Counted from the stretch's first letter, positions 1-8,555 are shown. The stretch: 39,694 nucleotides of DNA from an uncultured archaeon (GCA_902384455.1 CABMCB010000014.1:1-39694), one strand, 5' to 3'. Notes: generated from the letters alone by a model not told the origin. Translations and numbers: made by a program.

Positions 1-199
1 ATAAGTGGCCGATTAATGTGTATAGTGGGTATCCGGTTGGGTGGGGTACGCCCCAGTAGTATGCGGCGCAGACTAGGTCGCCGCTGTCGCCCGTATAAAC
101 GCTTGGGGCAAGAGTGCGGACATAAACAAGGAGCGCGGCAATGAATACGAAAAAGCACCATGCTGCGGTAGTTGTCTGTTTTTCTGTTTTTTTCGGCAT
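1..199 (-). CDS. DUF2723-family multi-pass membrane protein (N-terminal fragment)
   Basis: The gene runs off the left edge, so only the first 66 residues are present. They read as a short charged N-terminus, one hydrophobic helix (about residues 14-30), then TLAPSVYTGDSGDL and a PHPTGYPLY motif. That acidic GDSG(D/E)L plus HPxGYPLY signature is typical of DUF2723 / TMEM260-like proteins, large polytopic membrane proteins related to GT-C glycosyltransferases such as protein O-mannosyltransferases. The ATG at 197-199 lies 10 bases after the stop of the upstream gene, so the two are probably co-transcribed. No clear ribosome site is seen before the ATG. The family call is fairly sure; the donor and acceptor substrates are unknown. 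The gene was too short inside the window to stand out as a long open frame. Confidence 0.75.
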   Translation of the reverse strand, partial: MPKKTEKQTTTAAWCFFVFIAALLVYVRTLAPSVYTGDSGDLVCAAYYWGVPHPTGYPLYTLIGHL

Positions 200-209
200 T
201 TCAAGGGGG

Positions 210-812
210 TCAATTGCGCAACGTCTTGTGCTTAGTTATTGCGCTGCGTTCCGCTTCAATTAGCTTCCGTCGAAGGGTTCTATCCACTCCCTCCTCAATG
301 TCCGCGTCGTATACAACCGCAAACTTCAACTTATTTATCCGGTAAATGGACATCGCATGCTTCAACCGTTTTTCAACGTTCTTGTCCCCCTCCCTCCAGT
401 ACTCCACGTAAACGTTCTTCTGCGGCAGATAGAAAGTGGGCCGAAACATCTTCCACAAGCCGTCTTCGTCCGGCAGTCGCAGCCCTTTTTTTTCGTACGT
501 CCACACGATTCCGTTTTCTTCGAACCATCGTGCAATCTCGCGCTCGTATTCCGACTTGAAGACGCACTCCCAAGTTCTATCTCCCCCTCCCGCAGATTCA
601 GCTTTGCCAGACTTGACGTTTGTTCTCGAAGGCGTCGCATGTTCTGTTTTACTCGCTGAAAGTTGTTCTTCTGCAGCATCCTCTATCCGCGAGTACAGAA
701 ACGTCTCAACCGCAAAATAAATCAAAACCAAAAGTATGAGGCCCAAAGCTCCTATGACGCAGCCTGCGGCAAAAATGGCGATGGCGGCCGGAGTATCAAT
801 TGGAAACGCCAT
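210..812 (-). CDS. membrane-anchored nuclease-fold (PD-(D/E)XK-like) protein, possibly inactive
   Basis: 200 residues. Residues about 8-38 form one long hydrophobic helix, followed by a polar linker (about 45-78) and a soluble domain. The soluble part has the layout of the small restriction-endonuclease-like domains found beside helicases: SEYEREIARWFEENGI helix, a FRPTFYLP strand, then VYVEYW. In active relatives the strand normally reads PDFYLP, with the Asp binding metal; here that position is Thr (PTF). The catalytic site may therefore be degenerate. A membrane anchor on such a domain is also unusual. A TATA-like element lies just upstream (835-844), and the DUF2723 gene follows in the same direction. 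Fold assignment is by motif memory only; an unrelated small domain is possible. Confidence 0.5.
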   Translation of the reverse strand: MAFPIDTPAAIAIFAAGCVIGALGLILLVLIYFAVETFLYSRIEDAAEEQLSASKTEHATPSRTNVKSGKAESAGGGDRTWECVFKSEYEREIARWFEENGIVWTYEKKGLRLPDEDGLWKMFRPTFYLPQKNVYVEYWREGDKNVEKRLKHAMSIYRINKLKFAVVYDADIEEGVDRTLRRKLIEAERSAITKHKTLRN

Positions 813-834
813 TGTGTCTTAGAAAATAGCGAAC

Positions 835-844
835 AAAGTTAAAT
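835..844 (-). promoter_or_regulatory. TATA-like box for the 812 gene
   Basis: On the minus strand the sequence reads ATTTAACTTT, centred about 27 bases before the ATG at 812. That spacing predicts a start of transcription at or next to the ATG, i.e. a leaderless mRNA. Weak match, so low confidence. Confidence 0.3.
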
Positions 845-855
845 GAGCGCTATAG

Positions 856-930
856 TGGGCCCGGCGGGATTTGAACCCGCGACAACCGGATTAGAAGTCC
901 GGTGCCCTATCCAGACTAGGCTACGAGCCC
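856..930 (-). tRNA. tRNA-Arg (anticodon TCT)
   Basis: The minus strand folds as a full cloverleaf. The acceptor GGGCTCG pairs with CGGGCCC (one G-U), the D-arm GCCT pairs with GGGC, the anticodon stem CCGGA/TCCGG closes the loop CTTCTAA, and the T-arm GCGGG/CCCGC closes TTCAAAT. Anticodon TCT reads AGA. The discriminator base is A and no CCA is encoded. No intron is seen. Confidence 0.95.
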
Positions 931-990
931 ATATTTTGGGTTTAGTGTTTGGTTAATCTAAACCTAAATACGCCGTATTCTTTTACGTGA

Positions 991-1000
991 GAAATATATA
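991..1000 (+). promoter_or_regulatory. TATA box of the glyA operon
   Basis: AAATATATA lies about 40 bases before the glyA ATG (1036), giving an expected start near 1022 and a leader of roughly 14 bases. A 7-base inverted repeat GGTTTAG/CTAAACC (939-945 and 958-964) lies between this box and the tRNA-Arg gene; the same stretch must also hold the tRNA promoter on the other strand. Confidence 0.55.
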
Positions 1001-1035
1001 GGTTACGTTGTCTTATAGGTTGTGGTTGATTTACC

Positions 1036-2292
1036 ATGAAACACGGCCCATACGTTGATACCCTCTCACAGGTCGACCCTGAAGTTTACGAAGCCATACG
1101 CAAGGAAACAATCCGGCAGAACACGACGCTGCAGTTGATTGCAAGCGAAAGCCCCTCGTCGCTTGCCGTGCTTGCCGCGTCAGGGTCAGTGATGACCAAC
1201 AAATACGCCGAAGGATACCCCCACAAAAGGTACTACGGCGGCTGCGAATACATGGACACAGTCGAAGACTTGGCCATAGAGCGCGCCAAAAAAATCTTCG
1301 GCTGCGAACACGTAAACGTCCAACCTCACTCCGGAAGCCAAGCAAACGCCGCAGCATACATGGCAGTCATGAAACCCGGCGACACGTTGCTTGGAATGGA
1401 CTTAAGCCACGGCGGGCACCTTACGCACGGCCACCCGCTGAGCTTCAGCGGCATACTCTACAAAGCCACCCACTACACGGTTTCACCTAAGACCGAAACA
1501 TTGGATATGGCGGAAGTGGCGGCCAAAGCGCGTGAAGTCAAACCTAAAGTCATTGTCACCGGATACAGCGCCTACCCGCGCACAATAGATTTCAAGGCCT
1601 TCAGGGAAGTCGCAGACGAAGTCGGCGCATACCTAGTCGCAGACATAGCCCACATAGCAGGCCTTGTCGCCGCTGGCGCACATCCGTCTCCTGTGCCTTA
1701 CGCTGACTTCGTGACGACTACCACTCATAAGACTCTTCGCGGTCCTCGAGGTGCAATAGTGATGTGCAAGGAGGCGCACGCTAAGGCGTTGGATAAGGCG
1801 GTGTTTCCCGGATTGCAGGGTGGTCCTTTCATGCACCTTATTGCCGCCAAGGCGGTCGCATTCAACGAGGCGTTGCAACCTGAGTGGAAGAAGACTCAGA
1901 ATCAGGTTGTAGTCAACGCCAAGAAACTGTGCGGCACACTTTCTAGCCGAGGGTTCAGAATGGTATCAGGAGGTACAGATAATCATCTGATGCTTGTTGA
2001 CGTGACTGGAAAGAAGCTGACAGGCAAGGAAGCGGAAGCCGCTCTTGGGGCTGCAGGAATAACAGTCAACAAGAACACCATCCCCTTCGACAAGAATCCG
2101 CCTTTCGTCGCAAGCGGAGTCCGCATAGGAACTCCGTCAGTATCGTACCGCGGCATGAAGGAAGCAGAGATGGACTTAATCGGCGGATTCATCGCGGACG
2201 TGCTGGAGCAGCCGGCAAACGCTGAAGTAGCAGGCCACGTTAAGAAGGATGTGCTTGATTTGTGCGGGCGCTTCCCTTTGTATCCTCTATGA
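1036..2292 (+). CDS. glyA: serine hydroxymethyltransferase
   Basis: This PLP enzyme interconverts serine plus tetrahydrofolate with glycine plus 5,10-methylene-tetrahydrofolate. At 418 residues it has the usual length. Visible family features are LIASES near residue 35, [15 protein letters not shown] (55-69), the HSGSQAN stretch (98-104), DIAHIAGL (203-210) and the PLP-binding [13 protein letters not shown], with the Schiff-base lysine at K232. It heads a plus-strand run of folate and purine genes and its stop overlaps the ATG of folD (ATGA), so the two are translationally coupled. Codon use changes inside the gene: A/C-rich to about 1680, more G/T-rich to about 1960, then A/C-rich again. Function is secure; whether it uses folate or a modified pterin is inferred from the neighbours, which are folate genes. 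Confidence 0.95.
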   Translation: MKHGPYVDTLSQVDPEVYEAIRKETIRQNTTLQLIASESPSSLAVLAASGSVMTNKYAEGYPHKRYYGGCEYMDTVEDLAIERAKKIFGCEHVNVQPHSGSQANAAAYMAVMKPGDTLLGMDLSHGGHLTHGHPLSFSGILYKATHYTVSPKTETLDMAEVAAKAREVKPKVIVTGYSAYPRTIDFKAFREVADEVGAYLVADIAHIAGLVAAGAHPSPVPYADFVTTTTHKTLRGPRGAIVMCKEAHAKALDKAVFPGLQGGPFMHLIAAKAVAFNEALQPEWKKTQNQVVVNAKKLCGTLSSRGFRMVSGGTDNHLMLVDVTGKKLTGKEAEAALGAAGITVNKNTIPFDKNPPFVASGVRIGTPSVSYRGMKEAEMDLIGGFIADVLEQPANAEVAGHVKKDVLDLCGRFPLYPL

Positions 2293-3137
2293 CTGCAGTG
2301 GTGATAAACGGCACGGCGGTTGCTTTGAGGATACGGGAGGAAGTGCGCCGTGAAGTGGAAAAGTTTAAGGCAAAACATGGGTTTCCGCCGGGTCTTGCGA
2401 CTGTTCTTGTCGGGGATGATTCGGCAAGCCGCATGTATGTTGGGATGAAGCATAAGGCGTGCGGTGAGGCTGGATTTTATTCTGAAAATCATGCTCTGCC
2501 GTCGTCTGCGTCTCAGAAAGATGTCGAGGCGCTTGTGAAGACGTTGAATGAAAGCAAGAAGATACATGGGATACTCGTTCAAGTCCCTCTGCCTAAGCAT
2601 CTGGATGAAAGCCGCATACTTGATTTGGTTTCCCCCTCAAAGGACGTAGATGGGTTCAGCAGCGTAAATCAGGGGCTTCTAATGAAAGGTGAGCCGCCTC
2701 TTGTTGCGGCAACCCCGAAAGGTGTAATCCGCTTAATTGAAGAGGTCACTTCGATTGCGGGGAAAAACGTCGTCGTAATCAACAGGAGCACCATCGTAGG
2801 CAAGCCGCTAATATTCCTGCTTCTAAACCGCGACGCAACAGTAACCGTCTGCCACAGCAAAACAAAGAATCTGGCGTCCCACACGCGGCAGGCAGACATA
2901 CTCATTACCGCAGTGGGGAAGGCAGGAATAATAAAAGCGGGCATGATTAAGCCCGGCGCAACAGTCATCGACGCAGGAACCGCCGTAGTCGACGGAAAGG
3001 CTCGCGGGGACGTGGCGTTCGACGAAGCAAAAGAGGTCGCAGGCCACATAACTCCCGTGCCTGGAGGAGTCGGGCCTATGACTATCGCGATGCTTCTTGA
3101 GAATACTCTCGTAGCCGCTAAAAACGCTCATTTATAA
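2289..3137 (+). CDS. folD: bifunctional methylene-THF dehydrogenase / methenyl-THF cyclohydrolase
   Basis: FolD oxidises 5,10-methylene-THF with NAD(P) and hydrolyses the product to 10-formyl-THF. The protein has 282 residues. It shows the YVGMKHKA segment carrying the catalytic Tyr and Lys, [18 protein letters not shown], the nucleotide-binding [15 protein letters not shown] and the C-terminal GGVGPMT. I start it at the ATG at 2289, which overlaps the glyA stop; an in-frame GTG at 2262 would only add residues encoded within glyA. One common position differs: the usual PCTP is ATP here. The first half is G/T-rich in the sense strand and the second half A/C-rich, with a border near 2760. Together with glyA it feeds one-carbon units to purN and purH downstream. 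Confidence 0.95.
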   Translation: MTAVVINGTAVALRIREEVRREVEKFKAKHGFPPGLATVLVGDDSASRMYVGMKHKACGEAGFYSENHALPSSASQKDVEALVKTLNESKKIHGILVQVPLPKHLDESRILDLVSPSKDVDGFSSVNQGLLMKGEPPLVAATPKGVIRLIEEVTSIAGKNVVVINRSTIVGKPLIFLLLNRDATVTVCHSKTKNLASHTRQADILITAVGKAGIIKAGMIKPGATVIDAGTAVVDGKARGDVAFDEAKEVAGHITPVPGGVGPMTIAMLLENTLVAAKNAHL

Positions 3138-3139
3138 TT
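3131..3139 (+). promoter_or_regulatory. TATA box of purH, overlapping the folD stop
   Basis: TTTATAATT spans the folD stop codon (3135-3137) and lies about 37 bases before the purH ATG at 3172. The predicted transcript starts near 3161, leaving a leader of about 10 bases. This suggests purH can be transcribed separately from glyA-folD. Confidence 0.45.
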
Positions 3140-3171
3140 CCTTCCGTCAAAGTCCTCTACCGGTGGCTTCC

Positions 3172-4720
3172 ATGGGAACACGCAGGGCGCTCATTTCAGT
3201 CTCGGATAAAACCGGTATAATCGACTTTTCTAAGAAGCTCAGTCACTTAGGGTTCGAAATCATAAGCACAGGCGGAACCGCGAAAACGCTGCGCGAAAAC
3301 AAAATACCAGTTATAGACGTGGCGTCAGTCACTGAGTTCCCTGAAATACTTGAAGGCCGCCTTAAGACGCTTCATCCTAAGGTTTTTGGGGGTATTTCTT
3401 GCGCGCAGGAGTAAGCCGTTGCATGTTAAGCAGATGACTGAGGCTGGCATTTCTCCTATTGTTTTGGTTGTCGTCAATCTGTATCCTTTTGAGGAGGTGG
3501 CTTCTAAGGGTGCTGGCGTTGAGGAGGCGATAGAGAACATTGATATCGGTGGTCCGTCTCTTATTCGCGCTGCGGCGAAGAATCATGAGTCGGTTGCTGT
3601 CGTAACTTCTCCGGCGCAATACGATGCGGTAATCACGGAGCTTGAGGAAAACAAGGGGGAGTTATCTGTAAAAACCCGCGCAAACCTGGCCATATCCGCA
3701 TTCCAATACACGAGTTCTTACGACGCAATAATCTACGACTACTTAAGCCGGCTTTTGGGCGCCGGAGAGAAATTCCCCGCAGTCCTCCCTTTCACTTACA
3801 GGAAAGTGCGCGACTTAAGGTACGGGGAAAACCCGCACCAGCAGGCTGCTTTTTACCGCAAGCCGCTGCTTACTGAGCCGAGCGTCACAAGCGCAGTTCA
3901 GCGTCACGGCGTAAAACAACTCTCTTTCAACAACATACTCGACCTAAACGATGCGCTGGAGCTCGTGAGGGAGTTCTCGCAGCCGGCTGCCGCAGTAATC
4001 AAGCACACTAACCCGTGTGGAGTGGCCATCGCAGATTCAATTAATAACGCCTACAAGAGGGCGCTGGGCACAGACCCCACGAGTGCTTACGGGGGCGTAG
4101 TAGGCCTCAACCGTGTGTGTGACGCGTTTACTGCGGAGCAGATTACTGCGACGTTCATTGAAGCGGTCATAGCTCCAGGGTACACTGACGACGCGATTGA
4201 AGTGCTTAAGAAGAAGCCTAATCTTAGGGTCATGGATTCCGGCCCATTGTCTGAAGTGCGCGGAGGATTCGACATAAAGAAGGTTGTCGGGGGACTGTTG
4301 GTTCAGGATAGGGACGTAAAGCAGGTTGAGGAAGACAAGCTTGTCGTGAAGTCTAAGCGCGCCCCCACCAAGCAGGAGCTTGTAGACATGATTTTCGCAT
4401 GGAAAGTCAACCGCCACGTGAAATCTAACGCTATTGTGCTCGCTAAAGACGGCCGCACCACCGGCATAGGCGCGGGCCAGATGAGCCGCGTGGACGCGGT
4501 TAAGATTGCTGTGGAAAAAAGCCACGGCGAAAGCAAAGGCAGCGCGTTGGCGTCTGACGCGTTTTTCCCTTTCCGCGACGGCGTGGACGAAGCCGCTAAA
4601 GGCGGTGTGACCGCGGTTATTCACCCGGGCGGGAGCATACGTGACGGTGAAGTTATTGCGTCCGCTGACGAGCATAACATTGCGATGGTGTTCACTGGAA
4701 TACGGTGTTTTAAGCACTGA
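3172..4720 (+). pseudogene. purH: bifunctional AICAR transformylase / IMP cyclohydrolase, one-base frameshift
   Basis: PurH performs the last two steps of IMP synthesis. The start [15 protein letters not shown] and [21 protein letters not shown] are read in one frame, which stops at 3412-3414. The rest ([58 protein letters not shown] and the C-terminal transformylase domain) continues in another frame to 4720. Removing one base near 3381-3399, for instance one T of ATTTC after the GGGGG run, restores a continuous 515-residue protein, the normal length. Both domains are otherwise intact, so this is either a recent lesion, an error in a homopolymer-rich spot (TTTTTGGGGG), or a programmed slip. 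A GTG at 3163 is a possible earlier start. Complete bacterial-type PurH is uncommon in archaea. Confidence 0.9.
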
Positions 4721-4758
4721 TTTTTCTCTTAATCTTTGGCGCAGATTGTAAAACACGT

Positions 4759-6060
4759 ATGGATTATGAAGAGTCGCGCAGGTACTTGGAGCGCTTAAGG
4801 TATAGGGGCGGGATTAAGCTGCGACTTGACGTCCCGCGCAGGCTGCTTAATGAACTCGGTAATCCCCAGAAGGAATACGATTGCGTCCATGTGGCGGGCA
4901 CAAACGGCAAAGGAAGCGTGTGCAACTACCTCTACCACATACTTCATACGGCAGGATACCGCGCAGGACTCTACTCAAAGCCCTACCTCATAGATTTCAC
5001 GGAAGAAATCCAAACAGACGGTCACCCCGTACCCCCAAAATTCGTATCCTCATTCATAACCACGCAGCAGCATAATGTCCGCGCGCTCTCGTCTCAAATC
5101 CGGCCGCCAACTGCATTCGAAATAGAGACCGCCCTCGCATTAACGTACTTCCGCGAAAAAGGAGTTCAGGCAGCCGTGCTTGAAACAGGACTGGGCGGCC
5201 GGCTTGACGCCACAAACGTAGTCTCGCCAGTTGTGTCGGCAATTACTCCAATAGACTTCGACCACATGGAATACTTAGGCAAAACTCTTCCCGCAATCGC
5301 CAAAGAAAAAGCGGCTATAATAAAATCCCGAACTCCTGCGGTGTCGGCAAAGCAAAGGCCCGAGGCGTTAAAGGTCCTTAAGGCGCGGGCAAAGAAGATT
5401 AACGCTCCCCTTACTATCGTGGGGGAAGACGTATTTTTCAAGCTGAAATCAAGCACAATCAAAGGAGTGCGCTTCAGTTACGACGGGAGAATCATGTCCT
5501 TCAAGAACGTGCGGCTGGGCAATCTAGGTTTCCATCAAGCGCACAACGCATCAATAGCATTGGCCACTACGGAATGCCTGATAGATAGAGGATACGAGCT
5601 TCCGAAAGCCAAAATACTAAACAGCCTTTATGACGCGAAGTGGTCTGGTCGGCTTGATGTCGTCCAGAAGAGTCCCACTGTCATAGTAGACGGAAGCCAC
5701 AATCCGCAGGGGTTGACGAATCTTATGGAGAACGTCAGGCACATTTTCCCTCGACGCCGCATAATCCTCGTTGTAGGCCTCACTGCGTCTAAGCCACTGG
5801 AGGCTTGCATAAAGACTCTTGCGCCTTACGTTGACGTGGTTTTTGCAACCGTGACAAAAAGAGTGGCCGCACATTCTCCTGCGGAAATATCAAATGAATT
5901 CAGAAAGCACGGTATCCAAACCTATCTCGCAAATGATGTAGCGGCGGCCGTTTCTAATGCGCTTAAGGCGGCAGGGAAAAATGATGTGGTCCTGATTACA
6001 GGCAGCCTTTACATGGCCGGCGACGCATTAAAAAGGTGGAGAAAAAAGATTATCGTATAA
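4759..6060 (+). CDS. folC: folylpolyglutamate synthase / dihydrofolate synthase
   Basis: This Mur-ligase-family enzyme adds glutamate to dihydropteroate or to tetrahydrofolate using ATP. It has 433 residues. The P-loop is HVAGTNGKGSV with GTNGKGS at residues 47-53; also seen are LETGLGGRLDATN, a TPIDFDHMEYLG segment, and VDGSHNP in the C-terminal domain. It lies one base before the folP ATG, giving a folC-folP pair that makes sense as consecutive folate steps. No strong TATA is seen between purH and folC, so it may be read from the upstream promoter. Function is secure; whether both activities are present cannot be told from sequence reading. Confidence 0.93.
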   Translation: MDYEESRRYLERLRYRGGIKLRLDVPRRLLNELGNPQKEYDCVHVAGTNGKGSVCNYLYHILHTAGYRAGLYSKPYLIDFTEEIQTDGHPVPPKFVSSFITTQQHNVRALSSQIRPPTAFEIETALALTYFREKGVQAAVLETGLGGRLDATNVVSPVVSAITPIDFDHMEYLGKTLPAIAKEKAAIIKSRTPAVSAKQRPEALKVLKARAKKINAPLTIVGEDVFFKLKSSTIKGVRFSYDGRIMSFKNVRLGNLGFHQAHNASIALATTECLIDRGYELPKAKILNSLYDAKWSGRLDVVQKSPTVIVDGSHNPQGLTNLMENVRHIFPRRRIILVVGLTASKPLEACIKTLAPYVDVVFATVTKRVAAHSPAEISNEFRKHGIQTYLANDVAAAVSNALKAAGKNDVVLITGSLYMAGDALKRWRKKIIV

Positions 6061-6061
6061 A

Positions 6062-6889
6062 ATGCCACCTCAGAAACATACGCTCACTTTTGGCAAGCGC
6101 ACTCTCGTGATGGGAATACTCAACGTCACACCCGACTCATTCAGCGACGGCGGAAAATACTTCTCTCAAAAAGAAGCGGCCGTCCACGCAAAAAAAATGG
6201 TTGCTGACGGCGCAGACATAATAGACGTCGGAGGTGAAAGCACCCGCCCGGGAAGCGCAGTCGTATCCGCAGAAGAAGAATTAAAACGAGTCATACCCGC
6301 AATAAAATCGGCGGCCGACCTCGGCGTTCCAATATCAATCGATACAAGCAAGCCGCAGGTGGCGAAGGCCGCGCTTGAGGCGGGCGCAACAATAGTAAAC
6401 GACGTTTATGGGCTGCGGCAGGATGGGATGGTTGATGTTGCGGCTGGTTTTGGTTGCCGTGTGGTGATAATGCACATGCAGGGTACGCCTAAGACTATGC
6501 AGGTTAATCCCACATACAGGGACGTCGTTGGGGACATAAAGGATTTCTTTAACGAGAGGATTGTTGCGTGTGAAAAAGCGGGAGTCAAAAAGAAGAACAT
6601 AATAATCGACCCCGGAGTCGGGTTCGGTAAAACCCTTCAGCATAACATTGAAATTATCCGGCGTCTTCAGGAATTCAAAAGTTTAGGGTGTCCGGTGCTT
6701 GTTGGTGTAAGCAGAAAAAGGTTCATAGGAGACCTGACGGGGTTGCCGACTGAGGAGCGCCTTGAGGGAACAATCGCAGCGGTCACTGCGTGCGTCCTAA
6801 ACGGCGCGGACGTTGTGCGCGTTCACGACGTTAAGGAATGTGTTCACGCAGTCAAAATCGCGGACTCAATCGCGCGTATAAAGGTTTAA
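6062..6889 (+). CDS. folP: dihydropteroate synthase
   Basis: The enzyme joins p-aminobenzoate to 6-hydroxymethyl-dihydropterin diphosphate. At 275 residues it is a normal single-domain DHPS. It shows NVTPDSFSDGG (residues 21-31), DVGGESTRPGS, SIDTSKPQV, the IVNDVYGL stretch, MHMQGTPKTMQ, IIDPGVGFGKT, the pABA/phosphate-binding GVSRKRFIG and RVHDV near the end. All expected elements are present. The ATG is one base after the folC stop. Sense-strand composition swings strongly inside the gene: G+T is 22 of 60 bases in 6241-6300, 44 of 60 in 6421-6480, and 26 of 60 in 6601-6660. A complete DHPS-FolC pair argues that this archaeon makes classical folate. Confidence 0.95.
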   Translation: MPPQKHTLTFGKRTLVMGILNVTPDSFSDGGKYFSQKEAAVHAKKMVADGADIIDVGGESTRPGSAVVSAEEELKRVIPAIKSAADLGVPISIDTSKPQVAKAALEAGATIVNDVYGLRQDGMVDVAAGFGCRVVIMHMQGTPKTMQVNPTYRDVVGDIKDFFNERIVACEKAGVKKKNIIIDPGVGFGKTLQHNIEIIRRLQEFKSLGCPVLVGVSRKRFIGDLTGLPTEERLEGTIAAVTACVLNGADVVRVHDVKECVHAVKIADSIARIKV

Positions 6890-6919
6890 GCTGAAAAACG
6901 CAATCACTAATCAAGACAA

Positions 6920-7588
6920 ATGAAAAGGAAAGGCGGGCAAAAAGAGAAACTCAAAGTCGGCGTTCTCGTATCGGGAAACGGAAGCAACCTGCAGGCGATA
7001 ATAGACGCGATAGAGCGCGGCGAAATATCAAACGCAGAAATCGCCATAGTGCTCTCCGACAACCCTGAAGCATTCGCTCTTGAACGCGCCAAAAAACACG
7101 GCATCCCGGCAGAAGTAATAAAACGCGAAGACTACCCTGACAAAGCAGCACACAACCTAGCGCTCGCGGCCAGCCTCAAAAAACACGGCGTGAAACTAGT
7201 CTGCCTTGCAGGATACATGCGCATAGTATCGGCGGAACTGCTGAACCAATTCCCAAACAGCGTAATGAACATACACCCCGCACTGCTGCCAAGCTTCCCA
7301 GGATTGCACGCTCAAAAACAGGCATTCGAGCACGGAGTGAAAATAAGCGGCTGCACAGTACACTTCGCAGACCCGCAAGTAGATGCCGGCCCAATCATAA
7401 TCCAGGCCGCAGTTCCAGTTCATTCAGGCGACACAGAAAAGACGCTGGCAGACCGCATACTAGTCGAAGAACACAAATGCTACCCCCTGGCAATAAAATG
7501 GTTTGCTGAAGGCAGACTCTCTGTTGTAGGCCGCAATGTCGTGCTTGAGGGCGGGGAGCCGGAGCATTTTGCCGTCAGGAATCCGTAA
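6920..7588 (+). CDS. purN: phosphoribosylglycinamide formyltransferase (10-formyl-THF dependent)
   Basis: GART transfers formyl from 10-formyl-THF to GAR, the third step of purine synthesis. It has 222 residues. SGNGSNLQAI (18-27) binds the phosphate; the catalytic triad reads N117 and H119 in MNIHPALLPSFPG, and D155 in DPQVDAGPI, with the same spacing as the E. coli enzyme. About 30 bases separate it from folP, so it is probably the last gene of the folate/purine run. A T-run follows at 7594. Codons are A/C-rich until about 7500 and G/T-rich after that. Confidence 0.95.
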   Translation: MKRKGGQKEKLKVGVLVSGNGSNLQAIIDAIERGEISNAEIAIVLSDNPEAFALERAKKHGIPAEVIKREDYPDKAAHNLALAASLKKHGVKLVCLAGYMRIVSAELLNQFPNSVMNIHPALLPSFPGLHAQKQAFEHGVKISGCTVHFADPQVDAGPIIIQAAVPVHSGDTEKTLADRILVEEHKCYPLAIKWFAEGRLSVVGRNVVLEGGEPEHFAVRNP

Positions 7589-7593
7589 TCCTC

Positions 7594-7601
7594 TTTTTTT
7601 T
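7594..7601 (+). terminator. T-run after purN
   Basis: Eight consecutive T residues begin 5 bases after the purN stop, the typical form of an intrinsic archaeal terminator. It would end the glyA-purN transcription unit. Confidence 0.5.
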
Positions 7602-7626
7602 ATCGTCATACGTTGTTTTCTTTAAC

Positions 7627-7971
7627 ATGAGAGTTCAGGTCGTACTTCTGTTTTTGGCGTTGGTCGTGTACTCTTCAGGCTGTACCGAACAGGAAGGCGC
7701 TCCAAACACCGTTGTTAATGCCATGGAATCCGGAAACCCAAACGCCTGCTCAGACCTGAAGGAAGACTCAATCCGGGACGCATGCTACTCCGCCGCGGCT
7801 ATAGGGAACCTTAGCGTAGACTATTGCATGCGGGTGAAAAGCGACCAGTCAAGAAACATATGCATAATGGGCGTCGCAATAGGCACGCTCGACGAAGGGG
7901 CATGCGGACGCATAAGCGACGCAAACCAGCAGAAAAGCTGCAGAGAATCAGTTCAGGCCGCGCACGGCTAA
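7627..7971 (+). CDS. small secreted lipoprotein with a 26-residue cysteine repeat
   Basis: 114 residues. A signal peptide (about 1-18) ends in the lipobox-like YSSGC, so C19 is the likely lipid anchor. The rest has six Cys at 41, 53, 67, 79, 93 and 105, spaced 12, 14, 12, 14, 12. That makes almost three copies of a C-x11-C-x13 unit of 26 residues, probably helical hairpins tied by disulfides. I recall related short Cys-repeat lipoproteins from DPANN genomes but know no function. The 3' end overlaps the convergent kinase-like gene by 4 bases. It starts 39 bases after purN, behind a T-run, and so likely has its own promoter. Confidence 0.7.
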   Translation: MRVQVVLLFLALVVYSSGCTEQEGAPNTVVNAMESGNPNACSDLKEDSIRDACYSAAAIGNLSVDYCMRVKSDQSRNICIMGVAIGTLDEGACGRISDANQQKSCRESVQAAHG

Positions 7972-8555
7972 ATACTGCCGAACAAAAGAATAATCGCCGT
8001 CAGAATCCAAGGTATGCTTACGTTGTCGTCGTAGAAAACGTAGAACTCAACGATCGCGCCAGCAAAAGCAAGAGCCGCCGCCTCACGCAGAGGCACGAAA
8101 AACATCGCTGTTGCGGCGGCGAAAACGATGAAAGCGAACGTTCCTTCGGCCGACTTGTTGGCTATCCTGCGTGTTCCGCATGTTTTCCCAACCAATGTGG
8201 CCATGCCGTCGCCTACGGACAACACCATCATTACCGCGCAGGCCTCGTTCACCGGGAGCAGGAGCATTGGCGCAAGGACTCCGATTCCGTACATTAGGGC
8301 TCCTTTGTAGGGAAACGTTTCCTTGTCTTTCTCCCTCTCGAAGTGCCTAAGCAGGAAATCGTGCATGGGCCTCCATGTTTCGACTCTCTTGAGCGTAAGG
8401 ATGAATAGTATCGCAGCAATCATTGGGACGGCAATCCACCGGCCCCATATAGGCTTAAGCAGGTATACGCTGAACGTTATGGCCACTCCGCCCACCAGAT
8501 GGAAGATCTTCCTCTTCACCTCAAGCCGGAGTTCTTCTGCGTTCGAAGCCTTCAT
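7968..8555 (-). CDS. CTP-dependent dolichol/phytol/diacylglycerol kinase-like membrane protein
   Basis: A 195-residue polytopic membrane protein when started at the ATG at 8553-8555, which has a GGTG ribosome site; a GTG at 8567 would add four residues. It shows RKIFHLVGG near the N-terminus, a conserved PYKGALMYG segment and the signature SVGDGMATLVGKTCG followed by NKSAEGT. These are hallmarks of the SEC59/DGK1/VTE5 family, which phosphorylate polyprenols, phytol or diacylglycerol with CTP. In an archaeon the substrate could be dolichol or an archaeal lipid alcohol. It is the last gene of the overlapping minus-strand glycosyltransferase operon, consistent with supplying or recycling a lipid carrier. 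The family is fairly sure; the substrate is not. Confidence 0.8.
   Translation of the reverse strand: MKASNAEELRLEVKRKIFHLVGGVAITFSVYLLKPIWGRWIAVPMIAAILFILTLKRVETWRPMHDFLLRHFEREKDKETFPYKGALMYGIGVLAPMLLLPVNEACAVMMVLSVGDGMATLVGKTCGTRRIANKSAEGTFAFIVFAAATAMFFVPLREAAALAFAGAIVEFYVFYDDNVSIPWILTAIILLFGSI

Noticed and set aside
939-964. GGTTTAG/CTAAACC inverted repeat as a terminator
   Set aside because: It lies upstream of both divergent genes, so it cannot end either transcript; an operator is possible but nothing else supports it.
2262-2288. Earlier GTG start for folD
   Set aside because: It would add residues encoded within the end of glyA; the ATG at 2289 gives the family's normal N-terminus and the coupled ATGA overlap.
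1983-2600. 205-codon open frame on the minus strand across the glyA-folD junction
   Set aside because: It is antisense to two well-conserved genes, and its translation is Arg/Ser-rich without any family motif.
4037-4756. 239-codon minus-strand open frame opposite purH
   Set aside because: It is a shadow of the conserved purH frame, with no recognisable domain.
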